From Desulfosarcina sp. (GTDB lineage: Bacteria; Desulfobacterota; Desulfobacteria; Desulfobacterales; Desulfosarcinaceae): a stretch of DNA of 64,000 bases. A program made the position numbers and the translations under genes. Where the stretch lies: the NCBI GenBank assembly GCA_014237405.1, contig JABZFO010000115.1:1-64000 (forward strand), written 5' to 3'. Under the pieces are notes generated by a model that made no database searches, had not been told where the DNA came from, and saw only the letters and a list, made by a program, of their open reading frames with translations. This document shows, in pieces, positions 28,489 to 39,415 of this stretch. The stretch's first letter is position 1, and each line of letters begins with the position of its first letter.

Positions 28489-30921
28489 GTGCGCATGCCA
28501 TTTAACATTAAACGATATCCGTTTTACATCGGCATCACCACGCTGGTGGTGGTCGTCGTCGTTACGCTGACCGGCCTGTTCTTGTGGATCAGCCACCGGG
28601 AGAGCAAGACAGCAGCCATCCAGATGGCCGACCGCCTGTTTTCGGAGATCAACGAGAAGACGCTGGAGCGCTACGAGAGCACCCTGGAGTCGGTGGCCGG
28701 GCTGGCCGGCACGGCCGTGCGCATGCCCGGAATGGCTACAGCACCCACGGGAGACGAAAGGCCCCACCCGGGCATGGAACTGATGATCGAGGCCCTGGCT
28801 TTTTATGATTATCTCTTTTCTACCTATACCGGGTATGACGACGGCAGCTTCATCCAGATCGTTGCCGTGCGGGACGACCCGGGATTTCGCAGTTTGTACG
28901 GCGCACCGGCGGGGACCACCTATGTCCTGCGCACCATCTCAGCCGATTCCGAAGGGCTGTTGAAACAGCGCTGGCGTTTTCTAAACCGGGATCGGCATGT
29001 CATTGGAGAAAGAGATGACCTGGATCCGGACTACGACCCCCGCGTAAGGCCCTGGTACATCCAGGCCCAGCAGGAGGAGACGGCGTTTTACACCCAACCG
29101 TATATCTTCAGTTCCACAAAGCTCCCCGGCATCACCTGTGCGGAAAAGCTGTTTAACGGCGGCGGGGTCTTCGGCGCCGACATCACCCTGGATCGATTTT
29201 CCGTATCCCTGCAACGACAGAAAGTGTCCGACAACGGCATGCTGTTTCTCTTTGATCGCACGGGTCGGATCATTGCCCACCCCAAAGAGAACCCCATCAG
29301 AACCGGCACAAATGAATCGCTTAAGTTTCTCACCGGTGATGAATCCGGCGATCCGCTGGTCCGGGCCATCGTCGCCGGATACCGTGCCGGTCCTGAGGGC
29401 ATGCTCAACCGCACCCGTGAGATGGAGATACACGGGTCAGACTATCTGGTACGGTTGACCGCCATAAAAGCAGAGCTCAAATTTGACCAGATTCTGGCTT
29501 CCATCGCCCCGGTTTCCGACTTTACCGGCCACATCCGGCGGATGCAGCAGCGGATTTTTCTCTTCTCCGGCCTGGTGTTGCTGGTGCTGCTGCCCCTGTC
29601 CCTGCTGGTGTCCCGTAAGATCTCAGGCTCTCTCACTCAGCTGGAACAGGAATCCAGGAAAATCCAGCAGTCAGATTTTTCAGAATCTAAACCCTTCGAC
29701 TCCAGCATCAAGGAGATCTACTCCCTCATCAAAGCCTTCGTCCTGATGAAAAGCATGATCCGGGACTACATAGCCAAATTGATCCAAGCAAAGCAAGAAA
29801 TCGAAGCCCTGTTCACAGCCGTCACCGAGCTCCTTGCCGGCGCAATTGATGCTAAGTCCCCTTATACCGGCGGCCACTGCAAACGCGTGCCCGAAATGGC
29901 TAAAATGCTGTCCATTGCAGCCCATGAGTCCAAGGAAGGCCCTTTTGCCGATTTCAGCATGGATACAGAAGATAAGCGACGAGAGTTCGAGGTGGCAGCC
30001 TGGCTGCACGACTGCGGCAAGGTCACCACACCCGAATACGTGGTGGACAAGGCCACCAAGTTGGAGACCATCTACAACCGGATCGCCGGTGATGCCGACG
30101 ACGCGGTTCTTCAGGCGGAACTGGAAAAGACACAAAAGCAGATCGCAGATGATTTCGCATTTGTGGCCGAGTGCAACATCGGCGGCGAGTTCATGGCCGA
30201 CGAGAAGATCGAAAGGCTGAAGCAGATCGCCGCCCGCACATGGACGCGTCACCTGGACGACCGCATGGGCATCTCCCAAGACGAAGCCGCACTGAAAAAC
30301 ACACAACCGCCACCGACACTGCCGGTGGTCGAACACGTGCTGGCCGACAAGCCGCAGCACGTCATTCCCAGGACCAACCAGGATCCTTTCGACGGCAACA
30401 CCTACGGTTTCAATATGACCGTCCCTGAGAATCAGTACAACCTGGGCGAGCTTTACAACCTGAGCATCCGCAAAGGCACCCTGTCACCGGAGGACCGCTT
30501 CAAGATCAACGAACATATCATTCAGACCATTATAATGCTCAAACGACTCCCCTTCCCCGAAAACATGAAGAATGTGGCTGAAATCGCCGGCACCCACCAC
30601 GAGACCATGATCGGCACCGGGTACCCCAGAGGCCTTAAAAAGGAAGAGATGTCCATCCCCGCACGGATCATGGCCATTGCCGACATTTTCGAAGCCCTGA
30701 CAGCGACCGATCGCCCCTACAAGATGCCGAAGACGTTGAACAATGCCCTTCGCATCATGAGCTTCATGCGAAACGACCAGCACATCGATGCCGAACTCTT
30801 CGATCTGTTTCTGAAAAGCGGGGTTTATCGAACCTATGCCGATCGATTTCTGGACCCGGCCCAGATCGACGTGGTGGATGTTCACCAGTACCTTTCAAAA
30901 CCTGAAGCAGACCGTACATGA
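28489..30921 (+). CDS. Cache-HAMP-HD-GYP signalling protein
   Basis: Extracytoplasmic sensor (DPDYDPRVRPWYIQAQ), TM, HD-type AWLHDCGKVTTPEYVVDKATKLE, GTHHETMIGTGYPRGLKKEEMSIPARIMAIADIFEALTATDRPYK. Confidence 0.9.
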   Translation: MRMPFNIKRYPFYIGITTLVVVVVVTLTGLFLWISHRESKTAAIQMADRLFSEINEKTLERYESTLESVAGLAGTAVRMPGMATAPTGDERPHPGMELMIEALAFYDYLFSTYTGYDDGSFIQIVAVRDDPGFRSLYGAPAGTTYVLRTISADSEGLLKQRWRFLNRDRHVIGERDDLDPDYDPRVRPWYIQAQQEETAFYTQPYIFSSTKLPGITCAEKLFNGGGVFGADITLDRFSVSLQRQKVSDNGMLFLFDRTGRIIAHPKENPIRTGTNESLKFLTGDESGDPLVRAIVAGYRAGPEGMLNRTREMEIHGSDYLVRLTAIKAELKFDQILASIAPVSDFTGHIRRMQQRIFLFSGLVLLVLLPLSLLVSRKISGSLTQLEQESRKIQQSDFSESKPFDSSIKEIYSLIKAFVLMKSMIRDYIAKLIQAKQEIEALFTAVTELLAGAIDAKSPYTGGHCKRVPEMAKMLSIAAHESKEGPFADFSMDTEDKRREFEVAAWLHDCGKVTTPEYVVDKATKLETIYNRIAGDADDAVLQAELEKTQKQIADDFAFVAECNIGGEFMADEKIERLKQIAARTWTRHLDDRMGISQDEAALKNTQPPPTLPVVEHVLADKPQHVIPRTNQDPFDGNTYGFNMTVPENQYNLGELYNLSIRKGTLSPEDRFKINEHIIQTIIMLKRLPFPENMKNVAEIAGTHHETMIGTGYPRGLKKEEMSIPARIMAIADIFEALTATDRPYKMPKTLNNALRIMSFMRNDQHIDAELFDLFLKSGVYRTYADRFLDPAQIDVVDVHQYLSKPEADRT

Positions 30922-31011
30922 TAGAAGTAGGCTGTAAAATATCGAAATCCGGTTATCTGAAAAGACCAAGCTTGTTGGCGTGCAGCGATACAAAGGGGTA
31001 AAGGTGCCGGA

Positions 31012-32094
31012 ATGACCAGACGGATGGTTGGCATACTTATTCTGCTGCTGGTGTGGACCGCAGCAGTTTATGGAGAGGACGACACGACCGCCGAAAGATG
31101 GCCGGACAGGGTCAATGTCAAAGGACAACTCCTGGAAGGTCAAATTGAGGGTCTGGATGCCCGGGGGATAGTATTCGGGACTTCCTTCGGCAGGGGAACA
31201 ATCAGAATCGATTATGCAGATATCACCCACATCACCTCCGGTCGTCCGTTGCGCATCTACTTTGGAAGCGATGAAGTTGAACAGGGGTTTTTGACGGGGA
31301 TAGAAAACGGATCGCTCATTCTGGAAAGACCCGGCGGGAAACCGGTTCCCATCCGCCAGGATTCAATTGTGACCGGGCTTTCAGTGGCAGAATATGAGGC
31401 ATCCGGTCTCAAACGCCTCAGAACAGATTTCCGCCACTGGAATGCCAGTTTGAATCTCGGATGGCGATACGAAGAGACCACCATCGACAAAAACAAAATC
31501 GAGTTCGGCATCGGATTGAGGCGTCGCAAGAAGCCGACACGAATGGTTTTCAAATTCGACTATGCCTATGAACTGCAAAGCGTCGAAGGTACGGAGATGA
31601 CCACCAAAGATGAGCTTTCCACCTTTTTCCTGGGAGAATTTGATTGGAAAGAGAAGTGGTTTCTTTTCGCCCGGCCGGCCGTGGATCGAGACAAGCCCCG
31701 GCTGATCGAAAAGCGTTATTACCCGGCGGCCGGTGTGGGTTTCCGGTTTTATGAAGATCAAAATCATCTGCTCCAGATTCCTTTCGGTGTGGGCTACGTT
31801 GATGAGACCTTCATCGGTTACGGAGACAATTCGTACACCAGCGTCTATATCGGTTTTGAAGGTATCTACACCTTTGACAGCGGCATCACGATGACGGGAA
31901 ATATGCTCTACATGCTGGGATTGTCCGATCCTGATAAAGAGTTTCTGATGCGCTTATATTTTGAGCTTAAACTGCCCATTGTCGATCCGGTCGCCCTGCT
32001 GATGAGAGTGACCAATATCAACGACAACAATCCGGCCCCGGATGTGGGGAATAACAAACTGACCACCCTCACGGCCATTTCCCTGGATTTTTAA
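31012..32094 (+). CDS. DUF481-like outer membrane protein
   Basis: Signal peptide; VKGQLLEGQIEGLDARGIVFGTSFGRGTIRIDYADITHI; C-terminal beta-barrel. Confidence 0.6.
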   Translation: MTRRMVGILILLLVWTAAVYGEDDTTAERWPDRVNVKGQLLEGQIEGLDARGIVFGTSFGRGTIRIDYADITHITSGRPLRIYFGSDEVEQGFLTGIENGSLILERPGGKPVPIRQDSIVTGLSVAEYEASGLKRLRTDFRHWNASLNLGWRYEETTIDKNKIEFGIGLRRRKKPTRMVFKFDYAYELQSVEGTEMTTKDELSTFFLGEFDWKEKWFLFARPAVDRDKPRLIEKRYYPAAGVGFRFYEDQNHLLQIPFGVGYVDETFIGYGDNSYTSVYIGFEGIYTFDSGITMTGNMLYMLGLSDPDKEFLMRLYFELKLPIVDPVALLMRVTNINDNNPAPDVGNNKLTTLTAISLDF

Positions 32095-32221
32095 TATCGA
32101 GCGACAGCCGATGAGATTCGATTTGCAATTCATTTATGGACACTGTCTAACGCAGCATAAAAAGTAAAATCTCACCCGTTTTAATTCTTGATTTTAGTAT
32201 CAGTAATGATATTACTTATCC

Positions 32222-32482
32222 ATGAAAAATATGCATGAAAAGCTGAAACAGCTCAAGAACAATCCAAAGGACGTCAAGTTTGCGGATCTTAGCAAAGTAT
32301 GTGAATTCTATTTTGGTAAACCACGTCAATCCGGATCAAGTCATAGGATATTTAAAACGCCATGGCAAGGTGATCCCCGTGTAAACATCCAAAATCATAA
32401 AGGCAAAGCGAAAGTATATCAAGTCAAGCAGGTATTGAAAGCTATTGAAAGATTGGAGGTAGAACATGGCACTAAAGAATGA
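32222..32482 (+). CDS. hicA: HicA-family toxin
   Basis: GSSHRIFKTPWQGDPRVNIQNHKGKAKVYQVKQVLKAIERLE; overlaps HicB start. Confidence 0.8.
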   Translation: MKNMHEKLKQLKNNPKDVKFADLSKVCEFYFGKPRQSGSSHRIFKTPWQGDPRVNIQNHKGKAKVYQVKQVLKAIERLEVEHGTKE

Positions 32483-32795
32483 TCATTACACATATCGAGT
32501 GACTTGGTCAGATGATGACAAAGAATATGTTGGATTATGTACAGAATTCCCAGGTATTAGCTGGTTAGCGAAAACTCCGGAATCCGCCTTAAAGGGAGTA
32601 CGAAAAGTTGTCGCTGAAGTTGTAAATGATATGAAAAAAAACAAGGAATCCATTCCAGAACCAATTGCTGTTAAACACTATAGTGGGAAATTCATGGTAC
32701 GTATTCCCCCCGAAGTACATAGAACATTAGCTATTAAAGCGGCAGAGGCTGGAGTTAGTCTGAATCGTCTGGCGAGTTCTAAATTGAGTCAATAG
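32466..32795 (+). CDS. hicB: HicB-family antitoxin
   Basis: YRVTWSDDDKEYVGLCTEFPGISWLAKTPESALKGVRKVV...FMVRIPPEVHRTLAIKAAEAGVSLNRLASSKL. Confidence 0.88.
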   Translation: MALKNDHYTYRVTWSDDDKEYVGLCTEFPGISWLAKTPESALKGVRKVVAEVVNDMKKNKESIPEPIAVKHYSGKFMVRIPPEVHRTLAIKAAEAGVSLNRLASSKLSQ

Positions 32796-32842
32796 CTATG
32801 GGTGGTATATAGGGATAGAGAAACAACTAAAGAGAGGCGCAT

Positions 32843-33463
32843 ATGAGATCAATGAATCTTATGTCTACCAAATGGATGGCCCTGGCGATGGTGATTGCAC
32901 TGGTAACCTTCCCGGCCTGCTCCAAGCAGTCAGTTGAACGCGCCGGCCAGGGTGCCGCAACTGGCGCAGTGGTCGGAGCCGTAGGGGGAATGGTCAGTGC
33001 GCTGGTATTTGGCGGTAACGTCGCTGACGCCGCCGCCCGTGGCGCGGTGTGGGGGGGCAGTACCGGTGCCGCCGCCGGTGCCATGTCCGGTGCCGTAGCT
33101 GATAACAACCAAAAAAAAGCCCAGCAGGCCAACGAACTGGAAACGTTAAAAAAACAACTGGGAGAGGATGCCTTCCAGGGGTTGGATGCCCTGGTGCAAT
33201 GCAAACACGAGGTGGCCCAGGGGTATGGACGCACCGCTGCCAAATCCGACAACCAGGACTATGCCCTGGCCGGCCTGTGGCTCCAGGTGCTGGCCTATGC
33301 GGACAGCCGTCAGGAGGAAAAGGCCCGGGCGCTTTTTCCGGACCTGGTTTCAGAAGACAGTAAAATCTCATCAGCATCCCAGGCGGAAACCGAAATGCGC
33401 AAGGCGCTGCAGAAACTGAAGGATATCCGACAGGAGTATAACCTGCCCAAGAGTTGCAGCTGA
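32843..33463 (+). CDS. Glycine-zipper lipoprotein
   Basis: VTFPACSKQ lipobox; GAATGAVVGAVGGMVSALVFGGNVADAAARGAVWGGSTGAAAGAMSGAVADNNQ. Confidence 0.7.
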   Translation: MRSMNLMSTKWMALAMVIALVTFPACSKQSVERAGQGAATGAVVGAVGGMVSALVFGGNVADAAARGAVWGGSTGAAAGAMSGAVADNNQKKAQQANELETLKKQLGEDAFQGLDALVQCKHEVAQGYGRTAAKSDNQDYALAGLWLQVLAYADSRQEEKARALFPDLVSEDSKISSASQAETEMRKALQKLKDIRQEYNLPKSCS

Positions 33464-33559
33464 TGACCGAGGACTGAGATCGGAAGTCGGAGGTCGGAGT
33501 GTTGAGGGCTGATGACCAAAAACTGAAAAAACAACGCATGGCAAACAAAGGAATGTAGA

Positions 33560-34225
33560 ATGAACGCACGTAAAAAAATCCGAGCTTATCTACTGATTTC
33601 TGCCCTGATGATCACGCTATCAAGCCTGCCGGGCCAGTGCCTGGCCGACAATTATGCCAACCCCGGCACCTACTTCATCTTTGGCGGATTGACGGGTTTC
33701 GAAGATTTCCAGAACACGGGTGTGGACGATTTCAAGGATGCGTGGGGTATCGAATTCAGGGTTGGCCACCGATTCAACAAATATCTGGCCGCCGAGGGCG
33801 ATCTCGGAATGATGAATGGCTTTGATGCAACCATCAACCTGTCCGATCTAGATCCGAATCTTTCGGGTACGGACAAAGTGACCCTCGATACACTGATTCT
33901 CACCGCCAACCTCAAGGCTCACCTGCCACTGGGCCGGCTGGATCCTTATGCGCTGATCGGCGCGGGAATCATGTACGCCAACGTCCGGTCTTACTACCCG
34001 ACGGGATCTGTCTGCTGGCCCGGGTATTACGGCTGGTACTGCAGCGATGCCTATGCCAGTATAGACGACGCCACGGCCTTCGTCACCAAGTTCGGCGTCG
34101 GCACTGATATTCACATTAACAGGCAGTGGGCGATTTCCCTGGACGTCTCCTATGTGGTCCCCTATTCCAAGCTTTCCGATCTCAGGTACACGTCCTTTGC
34201 CTGGGGGGTCAGGTATGCTTTCTAA
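33560..34225 (+). CDS. OmpA/OmpW-like outer membrane beta-barrel protein
   Basis: Signal peptide; GIEFRVGHRFNKYLAAEGDLGMM; C-terminal FAWGVRYAF. Confidence 0.7.
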   Translation: MNARKKIRAYLLISALMITLSSLPGQCLADNYANPGTYFIFGGLTGFEDFQNTGVDDFKDAWGIEFRVGHRFNKYLAAEGDLGMMNGFDATINLSDLDPNLSGTDKVTLDTLILTANLKAHLPLGRLDPYALIGAGIMYANVRSYYPTGSVCWPGYYGWYCSDAYASIDDATAFVTKFGVGTDIHINRQWAISLDVSYVVPYSKLSDLRYTSFAWGVRYAF

Positions 34226-34242
34226 CAAAGGAAAAATAAAAA

Positions 34243-36308
34243 ATGAATGACCAGGTGAAAAATAAAAGGGGCATCTCTCTTTCCACCCAAATCCTCATTG
34301 GTTTAACGCTTGGGCTATTCGTCGGCCTGTTTTTCGGAGATAGAGCATCGGTACTCGCCATCGTAAGCAGAGCCTACATTGGTCTTATCCAGATGTCGAT
34401 CCTGCCATACATGGTGGTATCATTGATGCTCGGCATCGGGTCTTTGAGCTATGAGAAGGCCGGAAAGCTGGCTATCACGGGGGGCATCGTTCTGGTCGCC
34501 TCCTGGTTTCTGGCCTTTACCATCGTATTTCTAATGCCCTTTGCTTTCCCCTCCATGGAATCCGGCTCTTTTTTCAGCACCAGCCTGGTGGAAGTTGCCG
34601 AGGTGGACTTTATCGACCTTTACATTCCAGTCAACCCGTTCAGCTCCCTGGCTCGTACAGTGGTACCTGCAGCAGCAGTGTTTAGTGTCATCTTTGGTAT
34701 CGCGCTAATTGGGGTTGAAACCAAGCAAAGCCTGCTTGAGCTTTTGACGGCCACCTCCAAGACACTTACCCGTATTGCGATGATGGTGGTAAAAATCACT
34801 CCCATTGGTGTCTTCGCCATCGCCGCAAATGCTTCCGGCACGATGACCATTGAAGAGTTCGGCCGGCTGCAGAGCTATATCATACCTTTTATCGCCGCGA
34901 CCCTTTTACTGGTTTTTTGGATTCTTCCGGGACTGGCGGCCGCGATAACACCTTTTAGCTACCGTGAAATCCTCAAATCTGCGCGTGATGCACTGGCAAC
35001 CGGCTTCGTCACCGGCAACCTGTTCATCACGCTGCCAATGATAGTGGAGAATGCCAAAACGCTTTTTGAGGATCGTAAGATAAAAAATGACGACGCCGAT
35101 AACTATATTGAGGTGTTGGTTCCGACCTCCTTCAACTTTCCCAACATCGGCAAACTGCTGACCCTGTTCTTTGTCCTCTTTGCCGGCTGGTTTGTCGGCA
35201 AAAATATTGCTCTTGCAGACTATCCAGGCTTCGCAGTGATAGGATTGTTTACTTTGTTTGGTGGTGTGGATTTAGCACTGCCGTTCCTGTTGGACCAAAT
35301 GCAGATTCCTTCAGACATGTATGAGCTCTATGTAGTTACCGGAGTCCTCAACAGCTGGTTTGCGACCCTTCTTGCAGTCATGAACCTGTATGCATTCACG
35401 CTGGTGGCTACATGCGCAGCAACGGGTGTAATGAAAATCAATTGGTCACGCATTTCCAGGTTTGCAATAATTTCGTTGGTTATTTTTGTTGCTTTCCTCC
35501 TGGGAATGCGTTTCCTGCTGTCTGAGATGGTAAGCAAAGAAGACATTCAGCGACGCACCCTGATGCAGTCCGTGGCAAGCTGCGGGTAGGCTACAACGGT
35601 GAAAACCTACCGTTCTCTTATCATAACAGAAACGGCGATCTGATTGGTTTTGATATAGAGTTAATGCATTTACTGGCACGGGAGCTGGAGGTAGAGGCGG
35701 AGTTTATCCCATGGACATACGAAACGCTTTTCAAAGATCTCAATCAGAACAAATTTGATGTGGCGATAGGTGGGATGATTGTCACCCCAGAGCGGCTTAC
35801 CAAGGCCAATTTTTCGAATCCCTACATGAATATTACCACAGCCGTGGTTGTAGAAGACTACAGACGCCATGAGTTTGAAAGCTGGCGTTCGATAGACAAA
35901 GAACACCTTATTCGTTTGGGTTTGGTAGGGGAAGGTCGGGCGAAAGGTGCCAAGCGCTACTTGCCGAATACTGATATCGTACTGATGGAATCCTATAGCG
36001 AATTTTTCACGGACAATCCAAAAGGGGTTCACGCACTCGTCATCAGTGCGGAGGCGGGATCAGCCTGGACGATCCTCTACCCCGCCTATTCCGTTGTTGT
36101 GCCAGAGCCTCACATCAAAGCGAATGCTGCTTTAGCTTTGCCGCTGGGTGATTCGGATTTAGAGGACTTTTTTAATGACTGGCTACAAATGAAGAAGACC
36201 AGCGGAATTATCAACAAGCTTTACGACAATTGGATTTTGGGTACGAAAGTGGAGCAGAAAAAGCCACGCTGGTCAATGGGGCGGGACGTGTTTGGTTTGT
36301 GGGAGTAA
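34243..36308 (+). pseudogene. Dicarboxylate/cation symporter with C-terminal solute-binding domain, frame-disrupted near 35570
   Basis: 34243-35589 is DAACS-like (LSTQILIGLTLGLFVGLFFGD...); after ..RRTLMQ the shifted frame reads VRGKLRVGYNGENLPFSYHNRNGDLIGFDIELMHLLAREL (SBP family 3). Confidence 0.7.
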
Positions 36309-36346
36309 AGGCCCAGCCTTTTTTTTAAAACCCTTGATCGAGGCGG

Positions 36347-36781
36347 TCAAGCAGAAAGGTTCTCGACTAGGCCGAGCCGCTTGGTTCGCTTCTTGGCCAG
36401 GGTTTTCAGCGCCCGTGAAACCTCTGGCAGTGCGCGGATCTTCTCCGCTGCATCGGTATAGTAGCGAATGGCCCGTTTCTCAAGAGAAATGGCCGCCGCC
36501 AGGATAGCCGCGAGGTCCATGCCATCCGCATCCCCCACCGCTTTTTGGTAGCTGTCTCGAACAAAATCCCGAATCGGTTCCAGGATCATCTCCGTCACGT
36601 TCTCCCGCCGGGTCCGCTGTACCAGGGAGACATTCTTCTTGCCCTCCCTGGCAAGCGTCTCAAACAGTTCCTGGTGAGTCGCTGCGGCCGCTGTGGACGC
36701 AGCCTTGCTGTAAAATTCCATATCCTTCTGCTCTACCGCTTCGGCGAAGTTCAGTATCGCACCAAAATTGGCCAGGGGCAT
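36347..36781 (-). CDS. Ferritin-like domain protein
   Basis: AVEQKDMEFYSKAASTAAAATHQELFETLAREGKKNVSLVQRTRRENV...ISLEKRAIRYYTDAAEKI. Confidence 0.55.
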   Translation of the reverse strand: MPLANFGAILNFAEAVEQKDMEFYSKAASTAAAATHQELFETLAREGKKNVSLVQRTRRENVTEMILEPIRDFVRDSYQKAVGDADGMDLAAILAAAISLEKRAIRYYTDAAEKIRALPEVSRALKTLAKKRTKRLGLVENLSA

Positions 36782-36794
36782 GATTTATCTCCTA

Positions 36795-36840
36795 ATTCAC
36801 AATTCGATGTTGGACGTTGGATGTTCGACGTTCATCTTTT
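36795..36840. repeat. STRR (GATGTTGGACGTTGGATGTTCGACGTTCATC)
   Basis: Same 8-10 bp unit family as the arms at 16200-16243 and 44850-44880. Confidence 0.8.
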
Positions 36841-36857
36841 CAATCCCTGAATTCCCC

Positions 36858-36900
36858 AATTCCGTCCTCAGTCCTCAGTCCTCCGTCCTCCGTCCTCAGG
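36858..36900. repeat. STRR (TCCTCAGTCCTCAGTCCTCCGTCC)
   Basis: Tandem gtcctcagtcctcagtcctccgtcctccgtcctcag; related strings near 24740-24779, 33464-33500 and 44640-44680. Confidence 0.8.
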
Positions 36901-36902
36901 CA

Positions 36903-38357
36903 TTAATACCACCGTTCGATTACCACCTTCATATCCGTGTAAAACAGGAAAATCTCCTGACCGTGGCCCTTGATGTCGCCGAACATGGAATTGCCTGCGC
37001 CGCCGAAAGGAAAAAAGCTCATGGGTGCAGCAATGCCGATGTTGACGCCGATCATGGCCGGTTTGACCCGGTATTTGAACTCCCTGGCCGCAGCGCCGCT
37101 GGCGGTGTAGATGCAGGCGGCATTGGCATAACCGCGGGTGTTGATCAGATCCACCACCGCATCCATATCCGCTGCCCGGACAATGCTCACCACCGGCCCG
37201 AAGATCTCCTCTTTGGCGATGGTCATCTCCGGCGTGACGTTATCGAAAACCGTGGGCCCCATGAAAAAGCCGTTGGGGTAGCCATCCACCTGTATCCCAC
37301 GTCCGTCCAGCACCAGGTCCGCCCCTTCTTGGATACCCTTTCCGATGTACCCTAACACCCGCTCCCGGTGAGCGGCGCTGATCAGCGGTCCCATGAAGGT
37401 CTGCTCGTTAAGACCATCCCCAACGGTAATGGTCTGGGCTTCGGTGATGAATTGCTCCACCAGACGGTCGGCAATGTTCCCCACCGGTACCAGTACCGAA
37501 CCGGAGAGACAGCGCTGACCCGTGCAGCCAAAAAAGGAGGTGAGCAGAGACGGCATCCCCTGATCCAGGTCTGCATCAGGCATGATGGCCACAATATTCT
37601 TGGCCCCACCCAGAGACTGAACCCGCTTGCCCGTCTCTCCGCATTTGCGATAGATGTGCCTGGCCGTGGGTGTCGATCCGACGAAACTGATGCCCTCGAT
37701 ATCCGGGTGATCCAGCATGGCGTTGACCACGTCCCTCGAGCCGTGAACCATGTTGATCACCCCTTCGGGAAATTCCACCTCGTCAACGATTTCCATAATT
37801 TTCGTCTGGGTCATGGGGACCTGTTCCGATGGCTTGTAGACAAAGGTATTTCCGCTGACCACGGCATAGGGCATGAACCACCAGGGAACCATGGCCGGGA
37901 AATTATAGGGTGCAATACAGCCGAAGACCCCCATGGGCTGCCGATGGCCGTAGCAGTCGATGTTCTTGGCGATATCCTCGAGGGTGTAGCCGCACATGAG
38001 CGTGGTCACGCCGGTGGCGTGCTCCACGTTTTCGATCATGCGGCGCACTTCCCCCCGGGCTTCGTCGATGGCCTTGCCCTGTTCGGTGGTGAGCACCACG
38101 GCGATCTCCTCGAAACTCTCTTCGAAAGCCTCTTTCAGCCGGAACAGGTAGCGGGCCCGGGTCAGGGGTGGGGTTTCCCGCCAGGATTCAAAGGCCGTCC
38201 GGGCGGCTGTGACGGCTCGATCCACGTCCGCCGCAATTCCGTAGGCCACGGTAGCGATCTTCTCTCCTTTTGCCGGGTTCCACACATCCCCAAAAGTGGT
38301 GGAATCGGATTCCACCCATTCACCATCAATGTAATTCTTCATCAAGGGCAAAGACAT
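36903..38357 (-). CDS. mmsA: CoA-acylating methylmalonate-semialdehyde dehydrogenase family
   Basis: PSEQVPMTQTKIMEIVDEVEFPEGVINMVHGSRDVVNAMLDHPDIEGISFVGSTPTARHIYRKC; FFGCTGQRCLSGS active-site region. Confidence 0.9.
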   Translation of the reverse strand: MSLPLMKNYIDGEWVESDSTTFGDVWNPAKGEKIATVAYGIAADVDRAVTAARTAFESWRETPPLTRARYLFRLKEAFEESFEEIAVVLTTEQGKAIDEARGEVRRMIENVEHATGVTTLMCGYTLEDIAKNIDCYGHRQPMGVFGCIAPYNFPAMVPWWFMPYAVVSGNTFVYKPSEQVPMTQTKIMEIVDEVEFPEGVINMVHGSRDVVNAMLDHPDIEGISFVGSTPTARHIYRKCGETGKRVQSLGGAKNIVAIMPDADLDQGMPSLLTSFFGCTGQRCLSGSVLVPVGNIADRLVEQFITEAQTITVGDGLNEQTFMGPLISAAHRERVLGYIGKGIQEGADLVLDGRGIQVDGYPNGFFMGPTVFDNVTPEMTIAKEEIFGPVVSIVRAADMDAVVDLINTRGYANAACIYTASGAAAREFKYRVKPAMIGVNIGIAAPMSFFPFGGAGNSMFGDIKGHGQEIFLFYTDMKVVIERWY

Positions 38358-38410
38358 ATTTACAGACTCCTTTTCTGGATTTTTATTCGTTGGCCCTGCT
38401 CGTGGGACGA

Positions 38411-39415
38411 CTAAAATTTCTCTTTACTATATGTCTCACAAATCTTCATATACCCGGTTATAAAGGCATCATTCTCTTCACGATTACCTATCGATACCCT
38501 TATGAAGCCTGATGGCAATTGATTTGAGAGATCCGATATCAGGATGCCAATATCTGCCAGTTTGCCCACCATATCAGGAACATCCGTCTTTATGAGTAAG
38601 AAGTTGGTCATACTTTTGTATACCGGAACTGCCAAGTTGTCATTTAGCACGTTCCATATGCGCTCCCTTTCTGCAATAACTCGACAAACGTTTCTCCTCA
38701 TATAGTCAGGATTCTTCAGTGCTTGTATCGCCGCACATAAACTGGGTCTGGGTAAAATCATATAAAATGAAGAAAACGCATCCAAAAATGCCTCTCCTGC
38801 GATCATATAGCCTATTCGAGCGCCTGCCAGGCTGAAGGCCTTGTCCATCGTTCTCGTAATCGCAAGATTGGGGTGCTCTTGCACCATATCCGCAAAAGTG
38901 ACCCCTGAAAATTCATAGTATGCTTCATCGACCACAATAAGTACATCTCTATGATCGACAATAGACCCCACCATTTTGCGATCCAGGAGGATTTTACCCG
39001 TCGGATTGTTAGGATTATCTAAGATCACTAAACAGGGTTCGTTCAACTGATCCAATAAAAGATCAGGATTCAAATCGAAGTCCGGTGGGCTAAGTCGAAT
39101 GCTGATCAACTTGGTTGCGAACTGTTTTGCCGCTTGAACGGTGGGGAAAAATGATGGGCTTACAATGACGATTTTCCTTCCTTTCGAATACGTATGGATG
39201 ATCTCTCTTAGCAGAAGGTCTGATCCAGGACTCTGAATGATATGTTTTTTGGGAACTCCGGAGTAATCAGCCAAAAGCCCAAGAAGCCGCTCAATATCTT
39301 CTGGTTCGCTATAACGATTCAAATCCATCAGGCTTTTCCGGGCGCTTTCAATGATTTCCTTTGAAGGAGGATATGCCACTTCATTCATGTTCAGCTTAAT
39401 GGGCTCTTTCAGCAT
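38411..39415 (-). CDS. PLP-dependent aminotransferase, histidinol-phosphate aminotransferase-like
   Basis: LDNPNNPTGKIL; VDEAYYEFSG; TMDKAFSLAGARIGY. Confidence 0.85.
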   Translation of the reverse strand: MLKEPIKLNMNEVAYPPSKEIIESARKSLMDLNRYSEPEDIERLLGLLADYSGVPKKHIIQSPGSDLLLREIIHTYSKGRKIVIVSPSFFPTVQAAKQFATKLISIRLSPPDFDLNPDLLLDQLNEPCLVILDNPNNPTGKILLDRKMVGSIVDHRDVLIVVDEAYYEFSGVTFADMVQEHPNLAITRTMDKAFSLAGARIGYMIAGEAFLDAFSSFYMILPRPSLCAAIQALKNPDYMRRNVCRVIAERERIWNVLNDNLAVPVYKSMTNFLLIKTDVPDMVGKLADIGILISDLSNQLPSGFIRVSIGNREENDAFITGYMKICETYSKEKF

